A stretch of DNA of 33,797 nt. Source: an uncultured Ruminococcus sp. (lineage in GTDB: Bacteria > Bacillota > Clostridia > Oscillospirales > Ruminococcaceae). This document shows positions 8,115 to 16,429 of this stretch, piece after piece. The stretch covers positions 1 to 33,797 of the forward strand of contig CAMOOV010000008.1 of the NCBI GenBank assembly GCA_946621745.1, written 5' to 3'. The notes under the pieces were generated by a model that was not told where the DNA came from, did no database searches, and saw only the letters and a list, made by a program, of their open reading frames with translations. Each line of letters begins with the position of its first letter. Within the stretch, counting starts at the first letter, position 1. Both the position numbers and the translations under genes were made by a program.

Positions 8115-10649
8115 TTATTTCACGATATGCCTGCCCCAGCGCAGCCAGAGCTTCCGCAGCGGCTTTGCTTTGCGGTACATTTCCGCAGCAAGCTGCTCCG
8201 CAGTTTTGCGAATGGTCTTTGCATCGGCAGCCGCGATACCGCTCCGGCTGAATACCGCCGTCTCCTGTATCTCGACGGCACGGAGGATTCTGCCCGGCGG
8301 CAGCAATGTGCATTGCTCCTCTGCCATTTCCGCATATTCGATATGGCCGAGCTGCTTCTGCTCAATGCCGTAAATGCGCAGCAGATGCACGATAAATTCA
8401 TACGACGCAAGCGCCGCCTTATTCGGATCCTTGTCATGCATCGCTTTGTCACGCCGCTCCGTAATGAGACGGTGCAGCAGCCAGTAAAGGAAGATGACAG
8501 CCGCGATGCCGAGAATCGTCAGGACAATATGCAGGATCTTCGACACCGTTTCCGGTGACAAACCGCCGTTGTTCTCCGGCACTGCACCGGGCGCGGTCGT
8601 GGTGGTCTGCGGCTGTGTCTGCGACTGCGGTGCAGTTGTCTCCGCAGCCGGTACCGGAACAGCAGTCGTGGTAGTCTCCGGCTGCACCTCCGAAACGACC
8701 GGTGCGGTCGTCTCAATCGGTCTATGCCACGACTCCATGACGGTCTCGGTGAATTCAAACGGGATCCAGCCGTAGCCCTTGACATAGATCTCTGCCCAGG
8801 CGTGTGCACGGTCATCGGGGATATAGACATCGTAGCCCTCGTCCTTTTTGCCCGTGATGAAATCATTCGTCGTCAGCACATAGCCCTGACAGTAGCGCGC
8901 AGGAATGCCGCAGATCCGGCACAGCACGACAGCCGCCGAAGCATAATGCGCACAGTAGCCGCGATGCCCCTGTGTGAGGAAATATTCGACAAAATCCTGA
9001 TCCGCAGGCTGCGCACCGGGCTGCATGGTGTATTCCGCACGCTCCCAGATGAAATCGCGGATCGCATTCAGCTGCTGATCGAGCGGCATCCCCGAAAGCG
9101 ACGACTGATACGGCGCGAACAGATTCCTGATCCGCTCAATCGCCTCGGTATTCGGCAGCTTGACATACTGCTCATCGGCCATGCCCTCATATTCCTCGAT
9201 CAGCGGATCCGGCGAAGGTCTCTGGTTTTCCGTAAACATCCGCCAGTTGACCGGTGCATTGTTCAGCAGCCAGTAGGAATATTCCTGCTGATTTTCCAGC
9301 TGCGATTCCGTATCATACCGGAATTTGGTTCCGGCCTCGGCCACATACTGATACGGCAGATAGTTGACATTCTCGAAATTCAGCGCCTGCACTCTGCACC
9401 GCACGACCGGGAATTTGCCGTCTGCGATGCGCAGCTCATCTGCGTGGTCGGAATGGAAGATTGTCTGCGGCATCCGGTTTGCCTTTGTCAGACGGCGGAA
9501 GAGCCGCTGATGCCGACGGTAAAAGCCGTTCGGTGTCGCCCAGCCTCTGCCGGTGTACTCCGAGCGAACAACACCCCGCATATAGTAATCATCCGGCGCT
9601 GCCGCACCGCCGATCTCCATATGCAGAACCGGTCTGCCGTCGAAGTGCAGATCGCTGTTTTTCATCAGATCGACTTCATCGGAGATCACATTGCCCTCGA
9701 AGATATCCGGCAGCGATTCAAAGAATCCGGCGATATCCTCGATCGTGATGCTCCGGTACCAGTTGACGATCGAATCGCGGCGCCTGTCGATCTCCTCACT
9801 GCGAACATAGCGCGATGTGGAAAAGAGCGTGCCTCCCATGATCGCGAGTGCCGCCGCAAGCATGAATGCAGCAGCCGCCTCATGTGTTCCGAAGCGTTTC
9901 TCATTCTGTGCGGAGAACTGCGCCTGCAATGCAGCGAAATCCCCCTGCTTCGATTCGACCTTATGCGGCGCGTGCTTCCGGCCGATCGCCAGCGAACCGA
10001 TCCAGAAAAATACCATCATAAAGACGGCGATACTGCTCGTCTCCAGACCGAAATACAGGCCGCATTCCAGAAACGGAAATGTCACCAGGAACCGGATCCA
10101 AAATCCGCTGCGGCTCGACTGCGTATGCGTCAGCAGCACATCGGAATATTCCAGCAGTGCCACAAGCGCCGCCGCGACCAGCACAAATACGAACCAGATA
10201 CACTTGTTCTCGTCCCATGTGCCGGCATACACCGGCGGAGTCTCCGGAAAAGTATTCTGCCAGAGAATCGTTTTCCGCATGATGTGATAGATTGCGCCCG
10301 CGCCGACAACCGCCGCCTCACGGTATCTCAGCAGCAGCAGCGGGATCGCCGCAAACGATGACAGGATCATAAAGAATCCCGCCTTCGCGGATACGGCACG
10401 CGCCGTGCGCATGATGACGGTCACGGCGATGATACCGGCAATGATTGGCTTCAGATTCACATTGAAATCGAAGAATCCGCGCATGACGACCAGTGTACCG
10501 ATGCTGCCGCAGAGTGCGATCAGCAGCCGGATGACCTTGTCGAAGATCAGCGGACGCTCCTTCGTCGAAACCTGCATCCCGTCCTGCACAAGAAGCCGGT
10601 TGTGCGGCGGATGATACGGCGGGGGCAGCGGCGGTCTCATCATACTCAT
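8115..10649 (-). CDS. Transmembrane transglutaminase-like protein (TgpA/DUF3488 type)
   Basis: This 844-residue membrane protein has about six N-terminal hydrophobic helices, an extracellular transglutaminase-like protease-fold domain, and a C-terminal membrane helix with a DUF4129-like cytoplasmic tail. The catalytic Cys is at 566 in HRGYCAHYASAAVVLCR and the His at 616 in RAHAWAEIYVKGYGW. The third position falls in IPFEFTE, with Glu where some relatives have Asp. A Thr-rich linker separates the core from the last helix. The start at 10649 overlaps the DUF58 stop as ATGA and has GGAGG upstream; an earlier ATG at 10757 lies inside the DUF58 gene and is rejected. It is the third gene of a moxR-DUF58-transglutaminase operon, a widespread set of unknown exact role. 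Confidence 0.9.
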   Translation of the reverse strand: MSMMRPPLPPPYHPPHNRLLVQDGMQVSTKERPLIFDKVIRLLIALCGSIGTLVVMRGFFDFNVNLKPIIAGIIAVTVIMRTARAVSAKAGFFMILSSFAAIPLLLLRYREAAVVGAGAIYHIMRKTILWQNTFPETPPVYAGTWDENKCIWFVFVLVAAALVALLEYSDVLLTHTQSSRSGFWIRFLVTFPFLECGLYFGLETSSIAVFMMVFFWIGSLAIGRKHAPHKVESKQGDFAALQAQFSAQNEKRFGTHEAAAAFMLAAALAIMGGTLFSTSRYVRSEEIDRRRDSIVNWYRSITIEDIAGFFESLPDIFEGNVISDEVDLMKNSDLHFDGRPVLHMEIGGAAAPDDYYMRGVVRSEYTGRGWATPNGFYRRHQRLFRRLTKANRMPQTIFHSDHADELRIADGKFPVVRCRVQALNFENVNYLPYQYVAEAGTKFRYDTESQLENQQEYSYWLLNNAPVNWRMFTENQRPSPDPLIEEYEGMADEQYVKLPNTEAIERIRNLFAPYQSSLSGMPLDQQLNAIRDFIWERAEYTMQPGAQPADQDFVEYFLTQGHRGYCAHYASAAVVLCRICGIPARYCQGYVLTTNDFITGKKDEGYDVYIPDDRAHAWAEIYVKGYGWIPFEFTETVMESWHRPIETTAPVVSEVQPETTTTAVPVPAAETTAPQSQTQPQTTTTAPGAVPENNGGLSPETVSKILHIVLTILGIAAVIFLYWLLHRLITERRDKAMHDKDPNKAALASYEFIVHLLRIYGIEQKQLGHIEYAEMAEEQCTLLPPGRILRAVEIQETAVFSRSGIAAADAKTIRKTAEQLAAEMYRKAKPLRKLWLRWGRHIVK

Positions 10650-11902
10650 ATCACCGCACCTCCGCGTTCCAGCACTTCCGTCTCGAAATCCGGCTCCGGC
10701 ATCTTGACGGGATTGACATTCGGATGCACCGGCTTTTGCAGCAAGACCGGAATGCACCGGAATGCATACGCATTCTCGGACGGCACATTTTCATCCTTCG
10801 GTGCGACCACGAAAAAGACCGTGATCCGCTCCGGATTCGGTGCAGAGATCAGCAGCTCGGTCAGCTCTCTGTCAAGCTGCGGCGTAAAGAGCAGAATGCG
10901 CTCATAGGCACCGCTGCCGCTCAGAAGCTCGTCCTCTGCGGAGAGCAGCGCAGGGCGTTCATCGGGGACGGCCGGCGGCTCCTTGACGATATGGCGCAGC
11001 CAATGCACGGCATCCTCAAGCGTCGTGAAGCGCTCCGACTCGGTAAAGCCATGCTCCTTGTGATAGCCGGCGACCGAAAATCCGAGCCCCTGCTCCGAAA
11101 GCTGTGCGGCTGCGGAGAAGAATGCCGAAAGCATCGTATCCACGCGCAGCGCAGATGCCGGCTTTTCACTGACATGACGGTAATCCGCCATCAGCAGACA
11201 GCCCGACGAAAGCGGCAGGCTGTATTCCTTGACCATAAGATTATCCAGCTTGGAGCTGAGCTTCCAGTGGATCCGCGAGATCAGATCGCCCTCGCGGTAG
11301 ATATGCATATCGAAGATCTCAGAGGGATCATCACCCTGCTGCGTCTTGGAGTATTCCGAGGAATCGGAATCGGGCTGCGGGACAGGCGGCCATTCCTCCG
11401 GCAGCATCACCGCCGGCTCCGGCATGACGACAACTGCATCCTCCAGATTCAGCCGGATCGTCCGGTGAAACAGGCGCAGTGCATCGAACACGACCAGCTT
11501 TGTCACGCGGAAATACATCACGCCGCAGGTGATCGTGTGAAAGATCAGCCGGACACGCTCGGTATCATGCGCCGCGATCGGCACGACATAGGTGATCTCC
11601 TCCGGATCGCCGGAAAGACTGTTGCGGTATTCGACCGTGACCTGTGCATTCGCACAGGAAAAAATGCTGCGGTTCGAGATTTGCAGGATCCACTGAAAGA
11701 CCTTGCCCTTCATGACCGGCCCGCGGCTGTGATACAGCCCGACCTTCAGCGAACGCTTCAGTATGATGACACTGATCCAGAGCGGGATCGGAAAGATCAG
11801 TGCAAAGATCAGCAGCTCCAGCGAAAGCCTTCCGCGATAGAGGATGAAAAAGAGAATCAGAATGACCAGCAGCACCGCATACAGCAGCTTTGCACGCTTC
11901 AT
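10646..11902 (-). CDS. DUF58 domain membrane protein
   Basis: A 418-residue protein with two adjacent N-terminal membrane helices (about 7-50), a beta-rich middle region and a DUF58 core. The DUF58 signature is visible as YREGDLISRIHWKLSSKLDNLMVKEY, about residues 208-233. The domain resembles a von Willebrand factor A fold and is normally partnered with a MoxR AAA+ ATPase, as here. The start at 11902 overlaps the moxR stop by four bases, and the stop at 10646 overlaps the transglutaminase start in the same way, so the three are translationally coupled. These sets are thought to assemble or mature envelope complexes; the target here is unknown. Confidence 0.88.
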   Translation of the reverse strand: MKRAKLLYAVLLVILILFFILYRGRLSLELLIFALIFPIPLWISVIILKRSLKVGLYHSRGPVMKGKVFQWILQISNRSIFSCANAQVTVEYRNSLSGDPEEITYVVPIAAHDTERVRLIFHTITCGVMYFRVTKLVVFDALRLFHRTIRLNLEDAVVVMPEPAVMLPEEWPPVPQPDSDSSEYSKTQQGDDPSEIFDMHIYREGDLISRIHWKLSSKLDNLMVKEYSLPLSSGCLLMADYRHVSEKPASALRVDTMLSAFFSAAAQLSEQGLGFSVAGYHKEHGFTESERFTTLEDAVHWLRHIVKEPPAVPDERPALLSAEDELLSGSGAYERILLFTPQLDRELTELLISAPNPERITVFFVVAPKDENVPSENAYAFRCIPVLLQKPVHPNVNPVKMPEPDFETEVLERGGAVI

Positions 11903-12876
11903 ACCTGCGCCCTTCTCAGACGCGGCACCGGTGTATGTTCAAGGATCTCGCCGATCACCTGCTCTGCCGTGACATTCTCCGTGCGGGCACGGGCACTGAG
12001 CAGCATCCGGTGTGCAAATGCCTCGACGACAATCACGCGGATATCATCCGGCGTGACAAAATCCCTGCCGCGCACAAGCGCCGTCGCACGGGCAGCGCTG
12101 CACAGCGCAAGCGAACCGCGCGGACTGACACCGAGCTTGACCATCGGATGATTGCGCGTTGCAGCGGAAAGCTCTGCAATATAGCGCAGAATCGCCTTAT
12201 CCACATAGACCTCTGCCGCCGTATCCTGTAACCTGAGAAGCTCGTCCTGCGTGATGACCGGCTGCAATTTGTCCAGCGGATTCTCATTGCTGCGCGCCTG
12301 CATGATCTGTACCTCGCTCTCAAGATCCGGATATCCCATGTGCAGCCGGAGCATGAAGCGGTCGAGCTGCGATTCCGGAAGCATCTGCGTACCGACGGAG
12401 CCGGTCGGATTCTGTGTTGCAAGGACACAGTAGGGTTCGGGGAGCGTATAGGTCGTGCCGTCCACCGTGACGGCGGATTCCTCCATCAGCTGCAAAAGCG
12501 CGGACTGCGTTTTCGGTGATGTACGGTTGATCTCGTCCGCGAGCAGCAGATTGCAGAATGCCGCGCCCTTCTGAAACTCCATCTTGCCGGAATCCTTGCG
12601 ATAGACCGAGAAGCCGGTGACATCGCTGGGCAGGACATCCGGTGTGAACTGGATGCGGTGATAGTCTAGATCGAGCGTGCGGGCAAAAGCAAGGGCAAGC
12701 GTGGTCTTGCCGACACCGGGCATATCTTCCAGCAGAACATGACCGCGGGCTAGCATCGCCAGCAGCACTTTCAGTATAATCATATCCTTTCCGACGACAA
12801 CGCTCTGCACCTCATGCAGAATCTGCTGCGAGAGTGCAGAGGCCTCCTTCGCCGAAAACAGTAAATTCTGACTCAT
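11899..12876 (-). CDS. MoxR-family AAA+ ATPase
   Basis: A 325-residue cytoplasmic AAA+ ATPase with chaperone-like function for its DUF58 neighbour. Walker A is PGVGKTT at 53-59, Walker B LLADEINR at 111-118, followed by TSPKTQSALLQLMEE; sensor 1 is VLATQNPTG. The C-terminal lid has SPRGSLALCSAARA with the sensor 2 arginine. I chose the ATG at 12876 because of AAGGAG ten bases upstream and because the family normally begins just here. An in-frame ATG 66 bases upstream (12942) adds a low-complexity stretch and lies at the expected transcription start. It is the first gene of its operon, read from 12951-12979. Confidence 0.93.
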   Translation of the reverse strand: MSQNLLFSAKEASALSQQILHEVQSVVVGKDMIILKVLLAMLARGHVLLEDMPGVGKTTLALAFARTLDLDYHRIQFTPDVLPSDVTGFSVYRKDSGKMEFQKGAAFCNLLLADEINRTSPKTQSALLQLMEESAVTVDGTTYTLPEPYCVLATQNPTGSVGTQMLPESQLDRFMLRLHMGYPDLESEVQIMQARSNENPLDKLQPVITQDELLRLQDTAAEVYVDKAILRYIAELSAATRNHPMVKLGVSPRGSLALCSAARATALVRGRDFVTPDDIRVIVVEAFAHRMLLSARARTENVTAEQVIGEILEHTPVPRLRRAQV

Positions 12877-12950
12877 GTTTGTATTACTCCTTCTGTTGTC
12901 CGCAGCGGATCGGGCATATCCGCCGCGGCATGGTTCGGGCACTGATTTCT

Positions 12951-12979
12951 ATTATACCATATTATCACGAAAAGTGCAA
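12951..12979 (-). promoter_or_regulatory. Promoter of the moxR operon
   Basis: On the minus strand -35 TTGCAC (12974-12979), a 17-base spacer and a consensus -10 TATAAT (12951-12956) precede moxR by about 70 bases. Confidence 0.75.
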
Positions 12980-13207
12980 TGGATTCAAACAAATTTCATA
13001 TCTGGCTTGTGTAGGAATGTCAATGATAGGTGACAGATTCCTTCCAAAAAAATGAAGCACCATATTTTGGAAGCCCAGCCTATAGAGGAACCCGAAGGTG
13101 ACCGGAATAGGCTGGGCTTTCCGGCACTCACATGACTGCCAGACTTCGATTTCTTCTGCCCATTCACGATGTCTCAGTTCTTTCTTTACTTCTCTGATCG
13201 TAGCCAT
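12965..13207 (-). pseudogene. Truncated IS66-type accessory tnpA remnant
   Basis: An 80-codon frame starts with MATIREVKKELRHREWAEEI, which resembles the N-terminus of the small IS66-family helix-turn-helix protein TnpA. After about 25 residues the similarity stops. The rest (about 55 codons) runs through two inverted repeats and shows no recognisable domain, so I regard it as a broken remnant. It keeps a strong GGAGGAG ribosome site and a TATAAT -10 box at 13244-13249 with a weak -35. No transposase (tnpC) or IS ends are seen nearby. The call rests on a short match, so confidence is moderate. Confidence 0.5.
13041..13119. repeat. Two adjoining perfect inverted repeats
   Basis: Arms 13041-13049 and 13065-13073 (CTTCCAAAA / TTTTGGAAG) form one hairpin. 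Arms 13071-13083 and 13107-13119 (AAGCCCAGCCTAT / ATAGGCTGGGCTT) form a second that shares three bases with the first. Both lie inside the tnpA remnant, just where its similarity to IS66 TnpA ends. Confidence 0.6.
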
Positions 13208-13313
13208 TTCTTCAACTCCTCCGGGTTAGACCCTTTTGGAACCATTATACCCCATTATGATTCTTCTGTGGAGGGCTGGGCGTGGTTGGCGTTTACTATG
13301 ATATGATACACCA

Positions 13314-13347
13314 AAAACGAGCCTATACATGCGTACAGGCTCGTTTT
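13314..13347. terminator. Bidirectional intrinsic terminator
   Basis: AAAACGAGCCT (13314-13324) and AGGCTCGTTTT (13337-13347) form an 11-base stem with a 12-base loop, flanked by A-rich and T-rich tracts on both sides. It would stop transcripts of the vitamin operon on the minus strand before they reach the IS66 remnant. Confidence 0.8.
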
Positions 13348-13467
13348 GTTTGTTCATAAATCATTTGGTACAGTTTCCTGCTCAGCGCTTTCTGTCCGTT
13401 ACAAATATAAGATCTTCTGTGAACATTGTGTTGACATAGGGGGATTCAGCTTCCGAAACATACAAGA

Positions 13468-13500
13468 AACCTGAGCTGAGGTTGGTACCTCGGCTTGGTT
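13468..13500 (-). terminator. Possible weak terminator after the ECF S-component gene
   Basis: An imperfect hairpin with paired blocks AACC, AGC and GAGGT, followed on the minus strand by TTTCTTGT. It begins 30 bases after the ECF stop codon. The internal mismatches make it weaker than the one at 13314-13347. Confidence 0.35.
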
Positions 13501-13529
13501 GCATTTGCATTCTTCCGGACGCATCACTT

Positions 13530-14045
13530 TTATGCAGGTATATTCGGATCGGAACGGCGCAGTCTGTGCAGCGCCGCTGCAGCGACCGCGTAAACGATCG
13601 ACGAGCCTGCCGCCTGAATGCAGTTGCCGGGAACCGTCCCGAGGAACTGTGCCTTCCAGCCGCCGTACAGAATCACTGCCGTGATCCAGTAACCGATCAC
13701 AGAGATCACGGCACAGACAATCAGTGCGGGAATGCGGCGTTTGTCGAGCAGTCCTTTTCCGCCGATCAGTGCAAATGCCGCTGCGAGCAGTCCCTTGATG
13801 ATGAATGTCGGCAGCGCATAGACCGGATAGCCGGAAAGCACATCCGCCAGCATTCCGCCGACTGCCGATGCACCGACCGCATAGGGCAGGGGCAGCATCG
13901 CCGCCGCAAGAAAGATCACCGCGTCGCCGCAGTGGATGTAACCGTTTCCGACCGGAATATGAAGCGTTGCAGTCAGCAATGCGGTCATCGCAGCAAATAC
14001 GCCTGCTTTGACCATATTCAGCAGCTTCTCATTCTCATGCTTCAT
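13530..14045 (-). CDS. ECF transporter S component, probably for a vitamin B6 or pyrimidine precursor
   Basis: This 171-residue membrane protein has the six hydrophobic helices of an energy-coupling-factor substrate-binding subunit. Visible marks are LLTATLHIPVGNGYIHCGDAVIF at about 23-45 and a central GGMLADVLSGYPVYALPTFIIKG at about 63-85, a pattern common to S components of the HmpT/ThiW/PdxU type. It would join a shared EcfA-A'-T module encoded elsewhere. Its start overlaps the end of the pyridoxamine kinase gene by 11 bases, so the two are coupled. That pairing suggests import of a B6 vitamer that the kinase traps by phosphorylation; hydroxymethylpyrimidine is the alternative. The substrate is inferred from context only. 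Confidence 0.82.
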   Translation of the reverse strand: MKHENEKLLNMVKAGVFAAMTALLTATLHIPVGNGYIHCGDAVIFLAAAMLPLPYAVGASAVGGMLADVLSGYPVYALPTFIIKGLLAAAFALIGGKGLLDKRRIPALIVCAVISVIGYWITAVILYGGWKAQFLGTVPGNCIQAAGSSIVYAVAAAALHRLRRSDPNIPA

Positions 14046-14874
14046 TGAACATCTCTCCTAACCTCCAGAGCAGCGGCTCAAAGAGGACGCCCTCCTCTAC
14101 CGGAGTATTCCGCCGCAGCGTCTCCTGCGTAACCGCAGAAAGGAAGTCGCCCGCTTTCTGCGCCGCCTCCTGAAGCGGACAGCCGCGCACGAGCGCACCG
14201 CACAGCACAGATGCAAACAAATCACCTGTGCCGGAAAACAGACATTCAGTCCGGTGGACAGAGGAAAAATGCATTTTTCCGCCGGTATCGGTCAGGTTGC
14301 CGATCGTATCATCCTGCACGATACCCGTGATCACAATATCCCTGCAGCCGAGCTTTTTCAGTGCATCCGCCAGCGCCGCCGACTCATCATGACACAAACA
14401 TTCGCCGCGGTATTCGGTGCCGGTAAGAATGCAGGCCTCCGTAATATTCGGCGTAATAATATCCGCATCTGAGACAAGCTCCCGCACCGCATCACAAAGC
14501 TCCTCGGTATAGGTGCTGTATCGTCTGCCGTCATCTCCCATGACCGGATCGAGCAGAATCCTGCACTGCGGATTCAGCTTTTTCTGCATCTCAAAAAACT
14601 GCCGTACCATACGGATCTGACCGAGTGAGCCGAGAAAGCCCGCATAAATCCAGTCAAACGGCAGATCCGACCAGCTCTCGAAATAAGCCGGCAGTGTGTC
14701 TGTCAGATCGGTAAAGGTATGCTGCGGAAAGCCGGTATGCTTGGAAAGCACAGCAGTCGGCACCGGACAAGCCTGTATCCCCATGACCGACAGCACCGGA
14801 AGCACTGTTGTCAGGGAGCAGCGTCCGAATCCCGAAATATCATTGATGCAGGCTACACGCTGGAGCGTTTGCAT
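14035..14874 (-). CDS. pdxY: Pyridoxamine/pyridoxal kinase
   Basis: This 279-residue cytoplasmic enzyme phosphorylates B6 vitamers with ATP in the salvage route to pyridoxal 5'-phosphate. It is a ribokinase-fold protein with the PdxK/PdxY start NDISGFGRCSLTTVLPVLSVMG (about 11-32) and the GTGDLFASVL motif near 215-224, where Asp218 is the catalytic base. LLDPVMGDDG (about 107-116) and the ITPNITEA helix are also typical. The length matches the family. The ATG at 14874 has AAGGAGG eight bases upstream. It is the first gene of a two-gene operon with an ECF S component. Assignment to the pyridoxamine kinase branch rather than ThiD is based on the N-terminal motif; the symbol is tentative. Confidence 0.88.
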   Translation of the reverse strand: MQTLQRVACINDISGFGRCSLTTVLPVLSVMGIQACPVPTAVLSKHTGFPQHTFTDLTDTLPAYFESWSDLPFDWIYAGFLGSLGQIRMVRQFFEMQKKLNPQCRILLDPVMGDDGRRYSTYTEELCDAVRELVSDADIITPNITEACILTGTEYRGECLCHDESAALADALKKLGCRDIVITGIVQDDTIGNLTDTGGKMHFSSVHRTECLFSGTGDLFASVLCGALVRGCPLQEAAQKAGDFLSAVTQETLRRNTPVEEGVLFEPLLWRLGEMFNEA

Positions 14875-14907
14875 CCATCAGACCTCCTTATCAGAATCGC
14901 TGAAAGT

Positions 14908-14936
14908 ATTATACCACGATTCCGACAGAAATGCAA
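14908..14936 (-). promoter_or_regulatory. Proximal promoter of the pyridoxamine kinase operon
   Basis: -35 TTGCAT (14931-14936), 17-base spacer, consensus -10 TATAAT (14908-14913) on the minus strand, about 35 bases upstream of the kinase start codon. Confidence 0.7.
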
Positions 14937-14949
14937 GCCTGTTTTCCGA

Positions 14950-14974
14950 CATATAAGCATATTGTACTTATATG
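14950..14974. promoter_or_regulatory. Operator-like inverted repeat between the tandem promoters
   Basis: CATATAAG (14950-14957) and CTTATATG (14967-14974) are perfect inverted half-sites nine bases apart. The site lies just downstream of the distal -10 box and upstream of the proximal -35 box, a position suited to a repressor. No regulator gene is adjacent. Confidence 0.4.
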
Positions 14975-14982
14975 TTTACTGT

Positions 14983-15011
14983 ATTATAGCACAGAGCAAA
15001 AAAGATGTCAA
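14983..15011 (-). promoter_or_regulatory. Distal consensus promoter of the pyridoxamine kinase operon
   Basis: Perfect -35 TTGACA (15006-15011) and perfect -10 TATAAT (14983-14988) with a 17-base spacer on the minus strand. It lies just after the lipoprotein gene that ends the pilus locus. Confidence 0.75.
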
Positions 15012-15063
15012 TGCTTTCAGCATATATTTTGATTTGATTACCGGATATCACAGAATTCCGCGC

Positions 15064-16398
15064 TCACGAAAGCTCAGAGCCGGCATCATCCGCAAAGAAC
15101 GAAATCTGCACGCCGTCCTCCAATGCAAACACATAGATCATCGTACCTTTGCCCGCCGGTGAACTGCTCCATGCCGCATAATCACCCTGCTTTTCGTCAG
15201 GACTTCCGTAGATTCCGGTCAATGTCTTCACCCAGTAGCTATAGTCGCTTGGGTTGCTGTCAAAATAGTTCACGCCCACAAGTCCAAGGCTCGTAAAGCA
15301 CAGAACGCCGTCACAGTTCTTTCCCTCATACGGCACATTCTCGTACTCCATAATCAGTTCCCACGGCTGTCCCGGCTCTGCCGTACGGTACTCGTAAAGC
15401 TGTGTATATCTGCTCATTTTGCTGCGTTCAGTTGACGGGCTTTCGTAGAACGACAGTCCGTTCAGCAGGAATGACTTTGTATGATCAACAGGCGGTTCAG
15501 TTGTCTTTGCATTGTTTGAACGATCCGCAGTCACTGTAGTAGTTGTCGCAGTCGTTCCGCTTTTAGAAGTAGATTTCGCAGATTCTTTGCGCAAAGGGTC
15601 GCCATCCTTGTTTGCAGCAGATGTCTCAGCAGGTATAATCGTTGTCACCGTCTCTCCGGCTTTATCAGTCACAGCTTCTCCGACCGGGTCTGTCACGGCA
15701 ACGATATAATTTCCGACCGGATCAGTGCCGATCACATTTGCTTCGCCCGCACGGTAAACTCTGGTTGTGACTGCCGCATTTCCGTTTTCATCTGCCGCTT
15801 TGTCATCGGCATTCTTATCATTCGCTTGATTGGCGGAAGTGACCGTTTCCACAGGCACGACAGGAGTCCGGATTTCCGGCGTGGGAATATATATATCGCC
15901 CTTTCTATCGTAGCTTTTATCCGGTGAATCCGCAGTCGCATAGATAGACACCTGCACGCCCTCTTCCAGATTGAACAGATAAATGGCCGTGTCCTTGCCT
16001 GCCGGATTGTTGTACCACGATGCCATGCCGCCGCTTTCCTCTGTTGGCAAACCATAGGTCGATTCCAGTGTGCTGTACCAATCTCTGTAATTCTGATTGC
16101 GGTCGATATCGTGATAATTGAACCCGATCAAGCCCGAATCTGTGAAACACAGCGTCAGATCGCAGTTATACTCAAACAGCGCCACATCTTCGTAGTCCTG
16201 CATAAGCTGCGTGACCGTCCCCTCACTCTCGCGCTCAGAAAGCAGCGTATAGCCGTCCATGTTCTCTTTCGCATCTTCATAGGAGGTAAACCAGTCGAGG
16301 TCAAGCATCGGCTTCATGGCGTTTTCAGAGATGTTCGCACACGATGACAGAACCGCCGCACACAGTGATGCTGCAAATAAAACAATGCTCTTTTTCAC
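15064..16398 (-). CDS. Lipoprotein with a tandemly duplicated domain, end of the pilus locus
   Basis: I do not recognise the family. The start is a GTG at 16398 with AAGGTGAG upstream, giving 444 residues; another GTG 21 bases earlier has no ribosome site. Residues 1-20 are a lipoprotein signal with lipobox VLSSC and lipidated Cys20. Two copies of a domain follow, about 31-165 and 310-444. They share the order NCD..LCFT..GL.G.NY, then (W)..TL...YG.P.E, then PAGK.T.IY.F.LE.GVQ.S. The linker between them is rich in Thr, Ala and Lys, with repeated DPVG. The gene follows the second sortase by 31 bases and is probably co-transcribed. It could be a surface accessory or chaperone for the minor pilin; that is inference. 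Confidence 0.75.
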   Translation of the reverse strand: MKKSIVLFAASLCAAVLSSCANISENAMKPMLDLDWFTSYEDAKENMDGYTLLSERESEGTVTQLMQDYEDVALFEYNCDLTLCFTDSGLIGFNYHDIDRNQNYRDWYSTLESTYGLPTEESGGMASWYNNPAGKDTAIYLFNLEEGVQVSIYATADSPDKSYDRKGDIYIPTPEIRTPVVPVETVTSANQANDKNADDKAADENGNAAVTTRVYRAGEANVIGTDPVGNYIVAVTDPVGEAVTDKAGETVTTIIPAETSAANKDGDPLRKESAKSTSKSGTTATTTTVTADRSNNAKTTEPPVDHTKSFLLNGLSFYESPSTERSKMSRYTQLYEYRTAEPGQPWELIMEYENVPYEGKNCDGVLCFTSLGLVGVNYFDSNPSDYSYWVKTLTGIYGSPDEKQGDYAAWSSSPAGKGTMIYVFALEDGVQISFFADDAGSELS

Positions 16399-16429
16399 GC
16401 TCTCACCTTGTCTTTCCACTTGATAAGAT

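Larger units (their letters stand above)
13208..13529. other. Gene-free stretch of 322 bases
   Basis: Holds the ribosome site and -10 box of the IS66 remnant (13208-13270), a bidirectional terminator (13314-13347) and a weaker hairpin after the ECF gene (13468-13500). I see no coding frame in 13350-13467. Confidence 0.6.

Noticed and set aside
10650-10757. Upstream start (10757) for the transglutaminase gene
   Set aside because: It would add 36 residues inside the DUF58 gene with no hydrophobic or domain content. The ATG at 10649 has GGAGG and the ATGA overlap typical of this operon.
8724-12151. Plus-strand open frames of 545 and 475 codons opposite the transglutaminase and DUF58 genes
   Set aside because: Both are antisense to genes with clear motifs and translate to Arg/His/Asp-rich, non-globular sequence. 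Long antisense frames are common in GC-rich coding DNA.
15480-15900. Thr/Ala/Val-rich repetitive linker considered as a separate repeat element
   Set aside because: It is low-complexity coding sequence joining the two halves of the lipoprotein, not a DNA-level tandem repeat.
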